A DNA stretch of 64,000 bases, taken from positions 2,462,001-2,526,000 of the forward strand of contig CANJKZ010001237.1 in NCBI GenBank assembly GCA_947471745.1, in the 5' to 3' direction. Origin of the DNA: Closterium sp. Naga37s-1 (Eukaryota; Streptophyta; Zygnematophyceae; Desmidiales; Closteriaceae). This document shows, one piece after another, positions 12,461 to 24,072 of this stretch. The notes beneath the pieces were generated by a model that saw only the letters and a list, made by a program, of their open reading frames with translations, was not told the DNA's origin and searched no databases. Numbering within the stretch: the stretch's first letter is position 1; each line of letters begins with the position of its first letter. A program made the position numbers and the translations under genes.

Positions 12461-12502
12461 CATGGAATGATGGGGATGCAGCCGGCAGGCTGAGGGGGAG
12501 TG

Positions 12503-13594
12503 TGCTGGGTGCAAATTCACATTGCACGACATCCTGCCGTTTGTTTGTACGAGTATGCGTGTGCGAATGCATTTGGGCGTGAATGGAATGTTCGTGTGTT
12601 TGTTTGCTTTCGCAATTTTCGCTTGATGCATTTGCAGGTACTCGCGCAATGTGCGCTTCGGCACAACATTGTACGTGCTATGAACAGTGCAAGCAGAAAG
12701 GACGAGCTCGCAAAGGAACCCAAGATGGACGCTTTGCAGTTCGGTTGAATTGATTGCGCAGATTCAGTTCTATCCAACTCGAAATTGTACTGTTTTGTTT
12801 GGTTGACTATAGTGTAGCAGGGCAGGCACTATAGGGGTACAATTTAGGTGAAGGTTGGATGTTGTTTGTCTGTATCTGCATGCTACAGGGCCAGGGGAAA
12901 CCAGCGGAACCAGCATTTGGCTGGTTGGGCAAAGACAAAACAGGTTCTGTTTTTAGGACCTGAACCTGGTTGTTCTTTTCCCAGGTTGGAAAAACAGAAC
13001 CAGAGGTTGTTTACCAACCTACCACCTGCTGTTTTGTCCAGCCAGGTTGGTTCTGTTGCTTGGAATTATTTGGGATCATCCCTGGTTGTTCCCAGGTTGA
13101 TTCCCAAGGTCCTTGCTAGCTAGAACTATTTATTCCTTCTCTGTTTGTACCTGGAAATATTCAATTTGATTCAAGCGAATTCCTTCCTTGCTGGAATTTC
13201 GTTTCTACGCGGTGCGACGGCGGAATGCTACCGAGTCAACGCTAGTACGCTAGCACTACGACGCTAGGCAAACACTGTCCGAGCCATAACTTCGTAATGG
13301 CAGAACTTTTCGCGAGGCAACTTGGCTCTTTTGAAAGCTCTTAGAGTGAGCTTCGATATAGCGAGTTCTCAGCTTATTCCGATCGACGGTCTGCACGGCA
13401 CGCTGCGCGACGTTCAAGGTACTCTTGCTGTTTTGACTAAGTCCCTCTTGATTCCTCTCTCTACATTCTCGGACCCGAGGAGAGGGGCTGGTCTTGTACC
13501 ATGCACCCAAGGACTCTTGGAGGTGACCCCGAGGAGAGGTTTTAAGTTGGATAACGTCTTAATAGCCTGAGTTTATTAGGCCCTTACACCAACA
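12503..13594 (+). repeat. Copia-1 LTR (1092 bp), first of the tandem array
   Basis: Runs from TGCTGGGTGC to CACCAACA. Preceded by the purine-rich AGGGGGAG (polypurine tract) and followed at 13598-13609 by TGGTATCAGAGC, the initiator-tRNA-Met primer site usual for plant copia elements. Confidence 0.93.
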
Positions 13595-13640
13595 AGCTGG
13601 TATCAGAGCAGCGTTATAGCGATTCTCGTTATAGGAAGCT

Positions 13641-16600
13641 ATGGCGGGAAAGGATTCGGCAAGAGCTAGTGAATCTTCAGCCCAAGATCGTAGCGGCAGC
13701 CAATAATCTGGTGTTTCGGCGCCAAGGGGAGCGCGAACAAACCAGGGCTCGCTGATCAAGGAGGTGCTGAAAATTTTCACCGTCGAGAAGTTCAATGGTG
13801 AGGGCTATGATGATTGGGCCTGGAAAATGCAACTCTATTTCCGTCAGATTGGATTGCTGAAACTAATGATTGGGGAGGAGCCTAGACCGAGTGACCCCGC
13901 GCTGCAGGAAGAATGGGACGAGCGCTCCTCAGCTGGCTACTACTTAATGTCGCAGAGTTTGGAGCTGAACCAGCGACACTACGTCATGCACCTGCTGCCG
14001 GAAGATAGGTGCGGTCCGAAGGCGTGGACCGTGCTGAAGGAGCTGCACGCCCCAACCTCCATTGCCGCGACGCTCATGATGGAGAGGGAGCTGTCCGCGC
14101 TGCGCCTGAGCGAGGGAGAGCCGGTGCAACCTGTTCTGGACAAGATGCATGATCTCTACGCGAAGCTGGCAACCGCGGGAATCACCTACCCGGAGTAGAC
14201 CAAATGCTTGAAGATGCTCTCGCTGCTGCCGGAGTCGTGGCTGCAATACACGAGCGGATTGAGCCTGCCGCAGAACCAGAGCTTGTGGACGCTCGAGTGG
14301 GTGCGGACGAAGATTCTGGAGGAGGACTTCCGTCGCCGCCAACTGAGGGGTGGAGACGAGGGCAGCAGCAGCTACGGCATGCAAGGAGGCAAACATGGCA
14401 GAGGACGTGGCTTCCGTGGTGCTGGTCATGGTGCAAAGAAGGACGACGACTCCAACGACCAACAAGGAGGTACCGGTTGGGGTCGCGGTGGGAAATCTGG
14501 ACGTGGGGGCAGATCGGGTGCTGGTGGCAAAATGAAAGGGAGCTGCTGGTATTGTGAGAAGGAGGGGCATCCCTGGTTCTTGTGTTATAAGAAACCCGAA
14601 GGATGGACCCCCCAGAATCGCCATCAGGATGGCGGCGCGCGGAGCAACCAGAAAAGCGGCGCGAACATGGTCGCAGATTCGCCCGACGACAACCCGAAAG
14701 GCAAAGGCGGTGCTGAGAAGAAAAAGGAGCGCACTGCGGGACAGTTCTTCCATGTTGGAGACGAGGGGGAGCAAGGAGACGGTTCTGCCAAGGTTGGAGC
14801 AGAGCTGCATCCCCTGGACTTTTGGGTGTTGGACACGGGCGCTGCGTGGACGATGACGCCACGCAAGGACCTGCTAGACGACCTACGCGCTGCACCAATC
14901 TCTGAGGTGTGCTCTGCCTCTGGACATGCGTTGAAGGTGGCTGGTGCGGGACGAGCTGCATTCAAGGGAGCGGATGGCAAGCCGGTGGTGCTGCACGACG
15001 TTCTGCTCGTTCCCGACCTCAAGGCCAACCTCATCTCCCTCCGTAAGCTCGCCAAGGCTGGGGTGAGTACTAGCACGGATGGGGCACGCACTTACAAGGG
15101 GCAGCTGGGCAACCGGGTGCTTTGGGATCTGCACGAGAGCAAGGATGTGTATAGATCCATGTGGCTGTTGCCGGCATTGACGTGGCACGGTGGGGGGCAG
15201 GCTAGAGAGAGGTCTGCATCCCAGGGGGGGTGCAACGCTGTTGGAGCGGTTGGTGTGAGAGTGTCGGCCAGATCCGGGGAGACAGATTGGGCAACGGCAC
15301 ACCGACGCTTGGGGCATGTAGCAATGCCTTTGCTGAAGCAGCTGGAGAAGGATGGGGCCTTCCAGGGTCTGAAGCTGAACGGCCAGCCACCTGATGACAA
15401 CTGTGAAATCTGCTTGCTATCCAAATTCACCCGTTTCCCCTTCCATAGTGTGGCTGGCAGGAGCAAGAAGCCTTTGGAGCTGGTCCACATGGACTTGGTT
15501 GGGCCGCTGCCGGTTCAGGGGCACAAAGGGGAGCGGTACTTCTTGACCATAGTGGATGATTGGAGCAGGCTGATGTGGGCGTATCCGCTGAAGCAGAAGG
15601 ACCAGGCCGCCTCCACGATACGGGATGATTGGCTGCCGTTCGTGGAGAAGCAAGCGGAGTGTGTAGTGAAGCGGATCAGAACAGATCGGGGTGGTGAGTT
15701 CCTTGGAGCTGAGATGACGGCCTGGCTTAAGAAACAGGGCATCCAGAGGGAGCTGACCACGGCTTACACCCCACAGTCCAACGGTGTAGCAGAACGGGCG
15801 AACCGGACCATTCTAGAGACAGCTAGGGCGCTGCTAATAGAATCTGGGCTGGCCAACTCCATGTGGCCCCATGCTGTCCGGCACGCTACGGTTGCTAGGA
15901 ACAGTGTTCTCTCCAAGGTTGGGGATGACTCCCGGGTGCCGTTGGAGAGGTGGCTTAGGAGGAAGCCGCCGGTGGACATGCTGAGGGTGTTCGGTTGCAT
16001 GGCAGTCGCCCACGTCCCCAAAGTCCACCGAAGTAAGTTGGGGGCAAGTGCAATCTGGTGTGTGCATTTGGGGCTGGCTGCTGAGAGCAAGGGATGGCTG
16101 CTGTGGGAACCATGCAAGGGTGTGTTGTTTGACAGCAAGGATGTGAAGTTTGTTGAGGGCATGATGTATGGGAGCTGGGAGAAACAGCCGGAGGCTAAGG
16201 TGTCCCAGCAGATGGAGCAGATCACCATGCAGCTGGACCTGACTCCTAGTGTGTGGGAGGAGGGAGATGAGGCAGCTGCAGAGGGTGGTGATGGAGAGAA
16301 GGTGCAGGAGGCACCTGCTGGTGGAGGAGATGATGTATAGACTAGTGGTAGCACCAGGGAAGCTGCTGGATCTGAGGGAGGAGAAGAACAGCAGGGCAAA
16401 GCTAAGGTGCCTAAGCTACCACAAAGGAGGAAGCTGAAGGGTGTAGTTATGAAGGAATGGGAGACACCCGTGTCTAGGCCAGGACGTACCCGTATGGCCA
16501 CTATGAAGCTGACTGCAGGAGCTGATGTAGCAGAGCAGCAGCTTGGGAATGAGGAGGCATTGCTGATTCTACCGCATGGCTATGATCCGGATGAGGAGGA

Positions 16601-18245
16601 TGAACCTGCCTACTGTTTTCTTGCCCCTGCACCAGAGGAACCAGCTAGCATGGAGGAGGCATTAGCTGGACCAGATAGGGAGAAGTGGCTGGTTTCCAGG
16701 GATGCTGAGTACCAGAGCCTGCTGGAGAATGGGACATGGGAGCTGGTGGTGCTGCCTGAGGGGAAGAAAGCCGTACAGTGCAAGTGGGTGCTAAGGATCA
16801 AGACCGATGACAAGGGACAGGTCACTATCTACAAGAGTAGGCTGGTGGCTAAGGGGTTTATGCAGAAGGAGAAACAGGACTTCAAAGAGATCTTTGCTCC
16901 CACTGCCAAACCCCCTACCCTCCGTGTCTTGTTGGCAGATTCAGCCGTTAGTGGGAAATTCATCATTCAGATGGATATATCAACGGCATTCCTCAATGGG
17001 ATTTTAGAGGAGGATGTGTACATGACGCATCCGCCTGGGTATGAGGATGGTACGGGCAGGGTGTGCAAGCTGAAAAAGTCCATCTACGGATTGAAGCAAG
17101 CGCCACGCTGCTGGTACCAGAAGTTGGCAGCTGTTTTAGAGGAGATGGGATTCAGGACCAGCAGCTGCGATGAGAGCCTCTTTCTCAAGGGGGAGAAGGA
17201 GAAGCTGGTGATGTTTCTGGTCTACGTGGACGACATTCTTCTCTTCAGCAGCAGCATGAAGGAGATCCAGAAAGTGCAGCAGCAGCTGATGGAGAACTTC
17301 AAGTGCAAGAACCTTGGGGAGGTAAAGTACTACCTCGGGATGCACGTGGAGAGGGATCCAGATCACAGATGGTTGAAGCTGCACCAGGAGAAGTTCATAA
17401 AGGAGCTGGGGGAGAAGTATGGGATTGAGAATGAGCGCAAGGTTGCAACTCCCCTGCCAGCAGAATTCAAGCTTGTGAAGGCTGCAGAGGATGAAGGGGT
17501 TGAAGCCGAGGAGCAGCAGAAATTTCAGTCCTTGGTGGGCAGCCTCTTGTATGCAGCGGTTCACACGAGGCCCGACATCTCTTTCTCTGTTGGGCAGCTG
17601 GCAAGGGTGGTGCAGAATCCATCAGAGGAGCAGGTGGATGCAGCTGAGCGTGTGGTGAAGTACCTGAACTCTCACCCAAGCATTGGAGTTCAATACTCCG
17701 CATCTGCACAGGTGAAGCAGAAAGGGGTTGAGGTGCTGAAAGAGAAGGGGGAGCGGCTTGGGGAAGGCAAGCTGTTTCTCACTTGTTTTACCGATGCTAC
17801 GTGGGCTTCTGAGAAGGAGGATTCCTCATCTGTGGGAGGATACATCTACGTAGTTGGGGGAGGACCTGTTAGTTGGAGGTCCAAGAAGCAGATGGAGACG
17901 GCACTATCTTCCGTGGAATCGGAGTACATGGCGATGTTCCATTGGGTGAAGGAGGTGATTTGGCTGAGGAGGCTGTTAGAGGAGATTGGCCAGGAGTAGA
18001 AGGTTGCTACGCCGCTGTTTTGTGATAGCAAGGGGGCTCTTGGGATGGCCAGGAACGCTGTGCTTCATGGGCTGAACAAGCACATGCGTATCAAGTGGCA
18101 CTGGCTGCGTAAGGAGGTGAAGAGGGGGACGGTGAATCCGATCTACATCAAGACTCACCAGCAGCCTGCAGACTTCCTCACCAAGAGGCTTGCGGATGAG
18201 CCTCATTGGCGTTGTGTGCGCATGAGTGGAATGAGCATGAACTAG
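13641..18245 (+). pseudogene. Copia-1 copy B polyprotein, four in-frame stops
   Basis: Exactly as long as the neighbouring intact frame (4605 bp) and without any frameshift, but interrupted by TAA at 13704-13706 and TAG at 14196-14198, 16338-16340 and 17997-17999. Domains in order: copia gag (KFNGEGYDDWAWKMQLYF), CCHC knuckle CWYCEKEGHPWFLC, protease VLDTGAAWTMTP, pre-integrase DWATAHRRLGHVAMP, integrase (HMDLVGPL, IRTDRGGEF, NGVAERANR), RT with an intact YVDD, and RNase H (FTDATWASE, SVESEYMAM, CDSKGALGM). Two of the stops are CAG-to-TAG, as expected from C-to-T decay. The stop at 16338 is shared with copy A (2614). It cannot make full protein unless stops are read through, but its RNA could still be mobilised in trans. 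Confidence 0.95.
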
Positions 18246-18287
18246 CATGGAATGATGGGGATGCAGCCGGCAGGCTGAGGGGGAGTG

Positions 18288-19379
18288 TGTTGGGTGCAAA
18301 TTCACATTGCACGACATCCTGCCGTCTGTTTGTACGAGTATGTGTGTGCGAATGCATTTGGGTGTGAATGGAATGTTCGTGTGTTTGTTTGCTTTCGCAA
18401 TTTTTGCTTGATGCATTTGCAGGTACTCGCGCAATGTGCGCTTCGGCACAACATTGTACGCGCTATGAACAGTGCAAGCAGAAAGGACGAGCTCGCAAAG
18501 GAACCCAAGATGGACGCTTTGCAGTTCGGTTGAATTGATTGCGCAGATTCAGTTCTATCCAACTCGAAATTGTACTGTTTTGTTTGGTTGACTATAGTGT
18601 AGCAGGGCAGGCACTATAGGGGTACAATTTAGGTGAAGGTTGGATGTTGTTTGTCTGTATCTGCATGCTACACGGCCAGGGGAAACCAGCGGAACCAGCA
18701 TTTGGCTGGTTGGGCAAAGACAAAACAGGTTCTGTTTTTAGGACCTGAACCTGGTTGTTGTTTTCCCAGGTTGGAAAAACAGAACCAGAGGTTGTTTACC
18801 AACCTACCACCTGCTGTTTTGTCCAGCCAGGTTGGTTCTGTTGCTTGGAATTATTTGGGATCATCCCTGGTTGTTCCCAGGTTGATTCCCAAGGTCCTTG
18901 CTAGCTAGAACTATTTATTCCTTCTCTGTTTGTACCTGGATATAGTGAAATTGATTCAAGCGAATTCCTTCCTTGCTGGAATTTCGTTTCTACGCGGTGC
19001 GACGGCGGAATGCTACCGAGTCAACGCTAGTACGCTAGCACTACGACGCTAGGCAAACGCTGTCCGAGTCATAACTTCGTAATGGCAGAACTTTTCGCGA
19101 GGCAACTTGGCTCTTTTGAAAGCTCTTAGAGTGAGCTTCGATATAGCGAGTTCTCAGCTTAATCCGATCGACGGTCTGCATGGCACGCTGCGCGACGTTC
19201 AAGGTACTCTTGCTGTTTTGACTAAGTCCCTCTTGATCCCTCTCTCTACATACTCGGACCCAAGGATAGGGGCTGGTCTTGTACCAAGCACCCAGGGACC
19301 CTTGGAGGTGACCCCGAGGAGAGGTTTTAAGTTGGATAACGTCTTAATAGCCTGAGTTTATTAGGCCCTTACACCAACA
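18288..19379 (+). repeat. Copia-1 LTR (1092 bp), shared by copies B and C
   Basis: TGTTGGGTGC...CACCAACA. It serves as the 3' LTR of copy B (polypurine AGGGGGAG just upstream) and the 5' LTR of copy C. Its left and right ends carry the TGTTGG/CCAACA inverted repeat. Confidence 0.95.
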
Positions 19380-19382
19380 AGC

Positions 19383-19394
19383 TGGTATCAGAGC
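19383..19394 (+). other. Primer binding site of Copia-1 copy C
   Basis: TGGTATCAGAGC lies three bases after the LTR. It matches the site complementary to the 3' end of initiator tRNA-Met that primes minus-strand DNA in copia elements. The same 12-mer occurs at 13598, 30038 and 45972. Confidence 0.9.
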
Positions 19395-19425
19395 TGCGTT
19401 ATAGCGATTCTCGTTATAGGTAGCT

Positions 19426-22400
19426 ATGGCGGGAAAGGATTCGGCGGGAGCTAGTGAATCTTCAGCCCAAGATCGTAGCGGCAGCCAAGATTCTAGTGTT
19501 TCGGCGCCAAGGGGAGCGCGAACAAACCAGGGCTCGCTGATCAAGGAGGTGCTGAAAAACTTCACCGTCGAGAAGTTCAATGGTGAGGGCTATGATGATT
19601 GGGCCTGGAAAATGCAACTCTATTTCCGTCAGATTGGATTGCTGAAACTAATGATTGGGGAGGAGCCTAGACCGAGTGACCCCGCGCTGCAGGAAGAATG
19701 GGACGAGCGCTCCTCAGCTGGCTACTACTTAATGTCGCAGAGTTTGGAGCTGAACCAGCGACACCACGTCATGCACCTGCTGCCGGAGGATAAGTGCGGT
19801 CCGAAGGCGTGGACCGTGCTGAAGGAGCTGCACGCCCCAACCTCCATTGCCGCGACGCTCATGATGGAGAGGGAGCTGTCCGCGCTGCGCCTGAGCGAGG
19901 GAGAGCCGGTGCAACCTGTTCTGGACAAGATGCGTGATCTCTACGCGAAGCTGGCAACCGCGGGAATCACCTACCCGGCGCAGACCAAATGCTTGAAGAT
20001 GCTCTCGCTGCTGCCGGAGTCGTGGCTGCAATACACGAGCGGATTGAGCCTGCCGCAGAACCAGAGCTTGTGGACGCTCGAGTGGGTGCGGACGAAGATT
20101 TTGGAGGAGGACTTCCGTCGCCGCCAACTGAGGGGTGGAGACGAGGGCAGCAGCGGCTACGGCATGCAAGGAGGCAAACGTGGCAGAGGACGTGGCTTCC
20201 GTGGTGCTGGTCGCGGTGCAAAGAAGGACGACGACTCCAACGACCAACAAGGAGGTACCGGTTGGGGTCGCGGTGGGAAATCTGGACGTGGGGGCAGATC
20301 GGGTGCTGGTGGCAAAATGAAAGGGAGCTGCTGGTATTGTGAGAAGGAGGGGCATCCCTGGTTCTTGTGTTATAAGAAACCCGAAGGATGGACCCCCCAG
20401 AATCGCCATCAGGATGGCGGCGCGCGGAGCAACCAGAAAAGCGGCGCGATCATGGTCGCAGATTCGCCCGACGACAACCCGAAAGGCAAAGGCGGTGCTG
20501 AGAAGAAAAAGGAGCGCACCGCGGGACAGTTCTTCCATGTTGGAGACGAGGGGGAGCAAGGAGACGGTTCTGCCAAGGTTGGAGCAGAGCTGCATCCCCT
20601 GGACTTTTGGGTGTTGGACACGGGCGCTGCGTGGACGATGACGCCGCGCAAGGACCTGCTAGACGACCTACGCGCTGCACCAATCTCTGAGGTGTGCTCT
20701 GCCTCTGGACATGCGTTGAAGGTGGCTGGTGCGGGACGAGCTGCATTCAAGGGAGCGGATGGCAAGCCGGTGGTGCTGCACGACGTTCTGCTCGTTCCCG
20801 ACCTCAAGGCCAACCTCATCTCCCTCCGTAAGCTCGCCAAGGCTGGGGTGAGTACTAGCACGGATGGGGCACGCACTTACAAGGGGCAGCTGGGCAACCG
20901 GGTGCTTTGGGATCTGCACGAGAGCAAGGATGTGTATAGATCCATGTGGCAGTTGCCGGCATTGACGTGGCACGGTGGGGGGCAGGCTAGAGAGAGGTAT
21001 GCATCCCAGGGGGGGTGCAACGCTGTTGGAGCGGTTGGTGTGAGAGTGTCGGCCAGATCCGGGGAGACAGATTGGGCAACGGCACACCGACGCTTGGGGC
21101 ATGTAGCAATGCCTTTGCTGAAGCAGCTGGAGAAGGATGGGGCCGTCAAGGGTCTGAAGCTGAACGGCCAGCCACCTGATGACAACTGTGAAATCTGCTT
21201 GCTATCCAAATTCACCCGTTTCCCCTTCCATAGTGTGGCTGGCAGGAGCAAGAAGCCTTTGGAGCTGGTCCACATGGACTTGGTTGGGCCGCTGCCGGTT
21301 CAGGGGCACAAAGGGGAGCGGTACTTCTTGACCATAGTGGATGATTGGAGCAGGCTGATGTGGGCGTATCCGCTGAAGCAGAAGGACCAGGCCGCCTCCA
21401 CGATACGGGATGATTGGCTGCCGTTCGTGGAGAAGCAAGCGGAGTGTGTAGTGAAGCGGATCAGAACAGATCGGGGTGGTGAGTTCCTTGGAGCTGAGAT
21501 GACGGCCTGGCTTAAGAAGCAGGGCATCCAGAGGGAGCTGACCACGGCTTACACCCCACAGTCCAACGGTGTAGCAGAACGGGCGAACCGGACCATTCTA
21601 GAGACAGCTAGGGCGCTGCTAATAGAATCTGGGCTGGCCAACTCCATGTGGCCCCATGCTGTCCGGCACGCTACGGTTGCTAGGAACAGGGTTCTCTCCA
21701 AGGTTGGGGATGACTCCTGGGTGCCGTTGGAGAGGTGGCTTGGGAGGAAGCCGCCGGTGGACATGCTGAGGGTGTTCGGTTGCATGGCAGTCGCCCACGT
21801 CCCCAAAGTCCACCGAAGTAAGTTGGGGGCAAGTGCAATCTGGTGTGTGCATTTGGGGCAGGCTGCTGAGAGCAAGGGATGGCTGCTGTGGGAACCATGC
21901 AAGGGTGTGTTGTTTGACAGCAAGGATGTGAAGTTTGTTGAGGGCATGATGTATGGGAGCTGGGAGAAACAGCCGGAGGCTAAGGTGTCCCAGCAGATGG
22001 AGCAGATCACCATGCAGCTGGACCTGACTCCTAGTGTGTGGGAGGAGGGAGATGAGGCAGCTGCAGAGGGTGGTGATGGAGAGAAGGTGCAGGAGGCACC
22101 TGCTGGTGGAGGAGATGATGTAGAGACTAGTGGTAGCACCAGGGAAGCTGCTGGATTTGAGGGAGGAGAAGAACAGCAGGGCAAAGCTAAGGTGCCTAAG
22201 CTACCACAAAGGAGGAAGCTGAAGGGTGTCGTTATGAAGGAATGGGAGACACCCGTGTCTAGGCCAGGACGTACCCGTATGGCCACTATGAAGCTGACTG
22301 CAGGAGCTGATGTAGCAGAGCAGCAGCTTGGGAATGAGGAGGCATTGCTGATTCTACCGCATGGCTATGATCCGGATGAGGAGGATGAACCTGCCTACTG

Positions 22401-24030
22401 TTTTCTTGCCCCTGCACCAGAGGAACCAGCTAGCATGGAGGAGGCATTAGCTGGACCAGATAGGGAGAAGTGGCTGGTTTCCAGGGATGCTGAGTACCAG
22501 AGCCTGCTGGAGAATGGGACATGGGAGCTGGTGGTGCTGCCTGAGGAGAAGAAAGTCGTACAGTGCAAGTGGGTGCTAAGGATCAAGACCGATGACAAGG
22601 GACAGGTCACCATCTACAAGAGTAGGCTGGTGGCTAAGGGGTTTATGCAGAAGGAGAAGCAGAACTTCAATGAGATCTTTGCTCCCACTGCCAAACCCCC
22701 TACCCTCCGTGTCTTGTTGGCAGATTCAGCCGTTAGTGGGAAATTCATCATTCAGATGGATATATCAACGGCATTCCTCAATGGGATTTTAGAGGAGGAT
22801 GTGTACATAACGCAGCCGCCTGGGTATGAGGATGGTACGGGCAGGGTGTGCAAGCTGAAAAAGTCCATCTACGGATTGAAGCAAGCGCCACGCTGCTGGT
22901 ACCAGAAGTTGGCAGCTGTTTTAGAGGAGATGGGATTCAGGACCAGCAGCTGCGATGAAAGCCTCTTTCTCAAGGGGGAGAAGGAGAAGCTGGTGATGTT
23001 TCTGGTCTACGTGGACCACATTCTTCTCTTCAGTAGCAGCATGAAGGAGATCCAGAATGTGCAGCAGCAGCTGATGGAGAACTTCAAGTGCAAGAACCTT
23101 GGGGAGGTAAAGTACTACCTCGGGATGCACGTGGAGAGGGATCCAGATCACAGGTGGTTGAAGCTGCACCAGGAGAAGTTCATCAAGGAGCTGGGGGAGA
23201 AGTATGGGATTGAGAATGAGCGCAAGATTGCAACTCCCCTGCCAGCAGAATTCAAGCTTGTGAAGGCTGCAGAGGATGAAGGGGTTGAAGCCGAGGAGCA
23301 GCAGAAATTTCAGTCCTTGGTGGGCAGCCTCTTGTATGCAGCGGTTCACACGAGGCCCGACATCTCTTTCTCTGTTGGGCAGCTGGCAAGGGTGGTGCAG
23401 AATCCATCAGAGGAGCAGGTGGATGCAGCTGAGCGTGTGGTGAAGTACCTGAACTCTCACCCAAGCATTGGAGTTCAATACTCCGCATCTGCACAGGTGA
23501 AGCAGAAAGGGGTTGAGGTGCTGAAAGAGAAGGGGGAGCGGCTTGGGGAAGGCAAGCTGTTTCTCACTTGCTTTACCGATGCTACGTGGGCTTCTGAGAA
23601 GGAGGATTCCTCATCTGTGGGAGGATACATCTGCGTAGTTGGGGGAGGACCTGTTAGTTGGAGGTCCAAGAAGCAGACGGAGACGGCACTATCTTCCGTG
23701 GAATCGGAGTACATGGCGATGTTCCATGGGGTGAAGGAGGTGATTTGGCTGAGGAGGCTGTTAGAGGAGATTGGCCAGGAGCAGAAGGTTGCTACGCCGC
23801 TGTTTTGTGATAGCAAGGGGGCTCTTGGGATGGCCAGGAACGCTGTGCTTCATGGGCTGAACAAGCACATGCGTATCAAGTGGCACTGGCTGCGTAAGGA
23901 GGTGAAGAGGGGGACAGTGAATCCGATCTACATCAAGACTCACCAGCAGCCTGCAGACTTCCTCACCAAGAGGCTTGCGGATGAGCCTCATTGGCGTTGT
24001 GTGCGCATGAGTGGAATGAGCATGAACTAG
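19426..24030 (+). CDS. Copia-1 copy C gag-pol polyprotein, full open frame, RT motif altered
   Basis: A single 1534-codon frame from ATG at 19426, just after the LTR and primer site, to TAG at 24028-24030. Domains: gag/UBN2-like (about residues 40-230), Gly/Arg-rich tail, CCHC knuckle CWYCEKEGHPWFLC (from 302), aspartic protease WVLDTGAAWTMTP (Asp 398), GAG-pre-integrase DWATAHRRLGHV, integrase with HMDLVGPL (Asp 618), IRTDRGGEF and NGVAERANR as the D-D-E triad, acidic linker, RT (YGLKQAPRCW), and RNase H with D-E-D residues in FTDATWASE, SVESEYMAM and CDSKGALGM. The enzymes would copy the element RNA to DNA and insert it. In this copy the RT box is YVDH (CAC at 23017-23019, residue 1198) where siblings have YVDD. 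That aspartate is a metal ligand in RTs, so activity is probably lost despite the open frame. Confidence 0.95.
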   Translation: MAGKDSAGASESSAQDRSGSQDSSVSAPRGARTNQGSLIKEVLKNFTVEKFNGEGYDDWAWKMQLYFRQIGLLKLMIGEEPRPSDPALQEEWDERSSAGYYLMSQSLELNQRHHVMHLLPEDKCGPKAWTVLKELHAPTSIAATLMMERELSALRLSEGEPVQPVLDKMRDLYAKLATAGITYPAQTKCLKMLSLLPESWLQYTSGLSLPQNQSLWTLEWVRTKILEEDFRRRQLRGGDEGSSGYGMQGGKRGRGRGFRGAGRGAKKDDDSNDQQGGTGWGRGGKSGRGGRSGAGGKMKGSCWYCEKEGHPWFLCYKKPEGWTPQNRHQDGGARSNQKSGAIMVADSPDDNPKGKGGAEKKKERTAGQFFHVGDEGEQGDGSAKVGAELHPLDFWVLDTGAAWTMTPRKDLLDDLRAAPISEVCSASGHALKVAGAGRAAFKGADGKPVVLHDVLLVPDLKANLISLRKLAKAGVSTSTDGARTYKGQLGNRVLWDLHESKDVYRSMWQLPALTWHGGGQARERYASQGGCNAVGAVGVRVSARSGETDWATAHRRLGHVAMPLLKQLEKDGAVKGLKLNGQPPDDNCEICLLSKFTRFPFHSVAGRSKKPLELVHMDLVGPLPVQGHKGERYFLTIVDDWSRLMWAYPLKQKDQAASTIRDDWLPFVEKQAECVVKRIRTDRGGEFLGAEMTAWLKKQGIQRELTTAYTPQSNGVAERANRTILETARALLIESGLANSMWPHAVRHATVARNRVLSKVGDDSWVPLERWLGRKPPVDMLRVFGCMAVAHVPKVHRSKLGASAIWCVHLGQAAESKGWLLWEPCKGVLFDSKDVKFVEGMMYGSWEKQPEAKVSQQMEQITMQLDLTPSVWEEGDEAAAEGGDGEKVQEAPAGGGDDVETSGSTREAAGFEGGEEQQGKAKVPKLPQRRKLKGVVMKEWETPVSRPGRTRMATMKLTAGADVAEQQLGNEEALLILPHGYDPDEEDEPAYCFLAPAPEEPASMEEALAGPDREKWLVSRDAEYQSLLENGTWELVVLPEEKKVVQCKWVLRIKTDDKGQVTIYKSRLVAKGFMQKEKQNFNEIFAPTAKPPTLRVLLADSAVSGKFIIQMDISTAFLNGILEEDVYITQPPGYEDGTGRVCKLKKSIYGLKQAPRCWYQKLAAVLEEMGFRTSSCDESLFLKGEKEKLVMFLVYVDHILLFSSSMKEIQNVQQQLMENFKCKNLGEVKYYLGMHVERDPDHRWLKLHQEKFIKELGEKYGIENERKIATPLPAEFKLVKAAEDEGVEAEEQQKFQSLVGSLLYAAVHTRPDISFSVGQLARVVQNPSEEQVDAAERVVKYLNSHPSIGVQYSASAQVKQKGVEVLKEKGERLGEGKLFLTCFTDATWASEKEDSSSVGGYICVVGGGPVSWRSKKQTETALSSVESEYMAMFHGVKEVIWLRRLLEEIGQEQKVATPLFCDSKGALGMARNAVLHGLNKHMRIKWHWLRKEVKRGTVNPIYIKTHQQPADFLTKRLADEPHWRCVRMSGMSMN

Positions 24031-24061
24031 CATGGAATGATGGGGATGCAGCCGGCAGGCT

Positions 24062-24070
24062 GAGGGGGAG
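24062..24070 (+). other. Polypurine tract of Copia-1 copy C
   Basis: GAGGGGGAG immediately before the 3' LTR at 24073, the expected primer for plus-strand DNA synthesis. The same tract precedes the LTRs at 12503 and 18288. Confidence 0.8.
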
Positions 24071-24072
24071 TG

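Noticed and set aside
18285..18533. 82-codon frame conserved in every Copia-1 LTR (also at 12500, 24070 and antisense at 6169)
   Set aside because: Conservation is explained by LTR identity. It crosses the LTR border and lacks any known domain.
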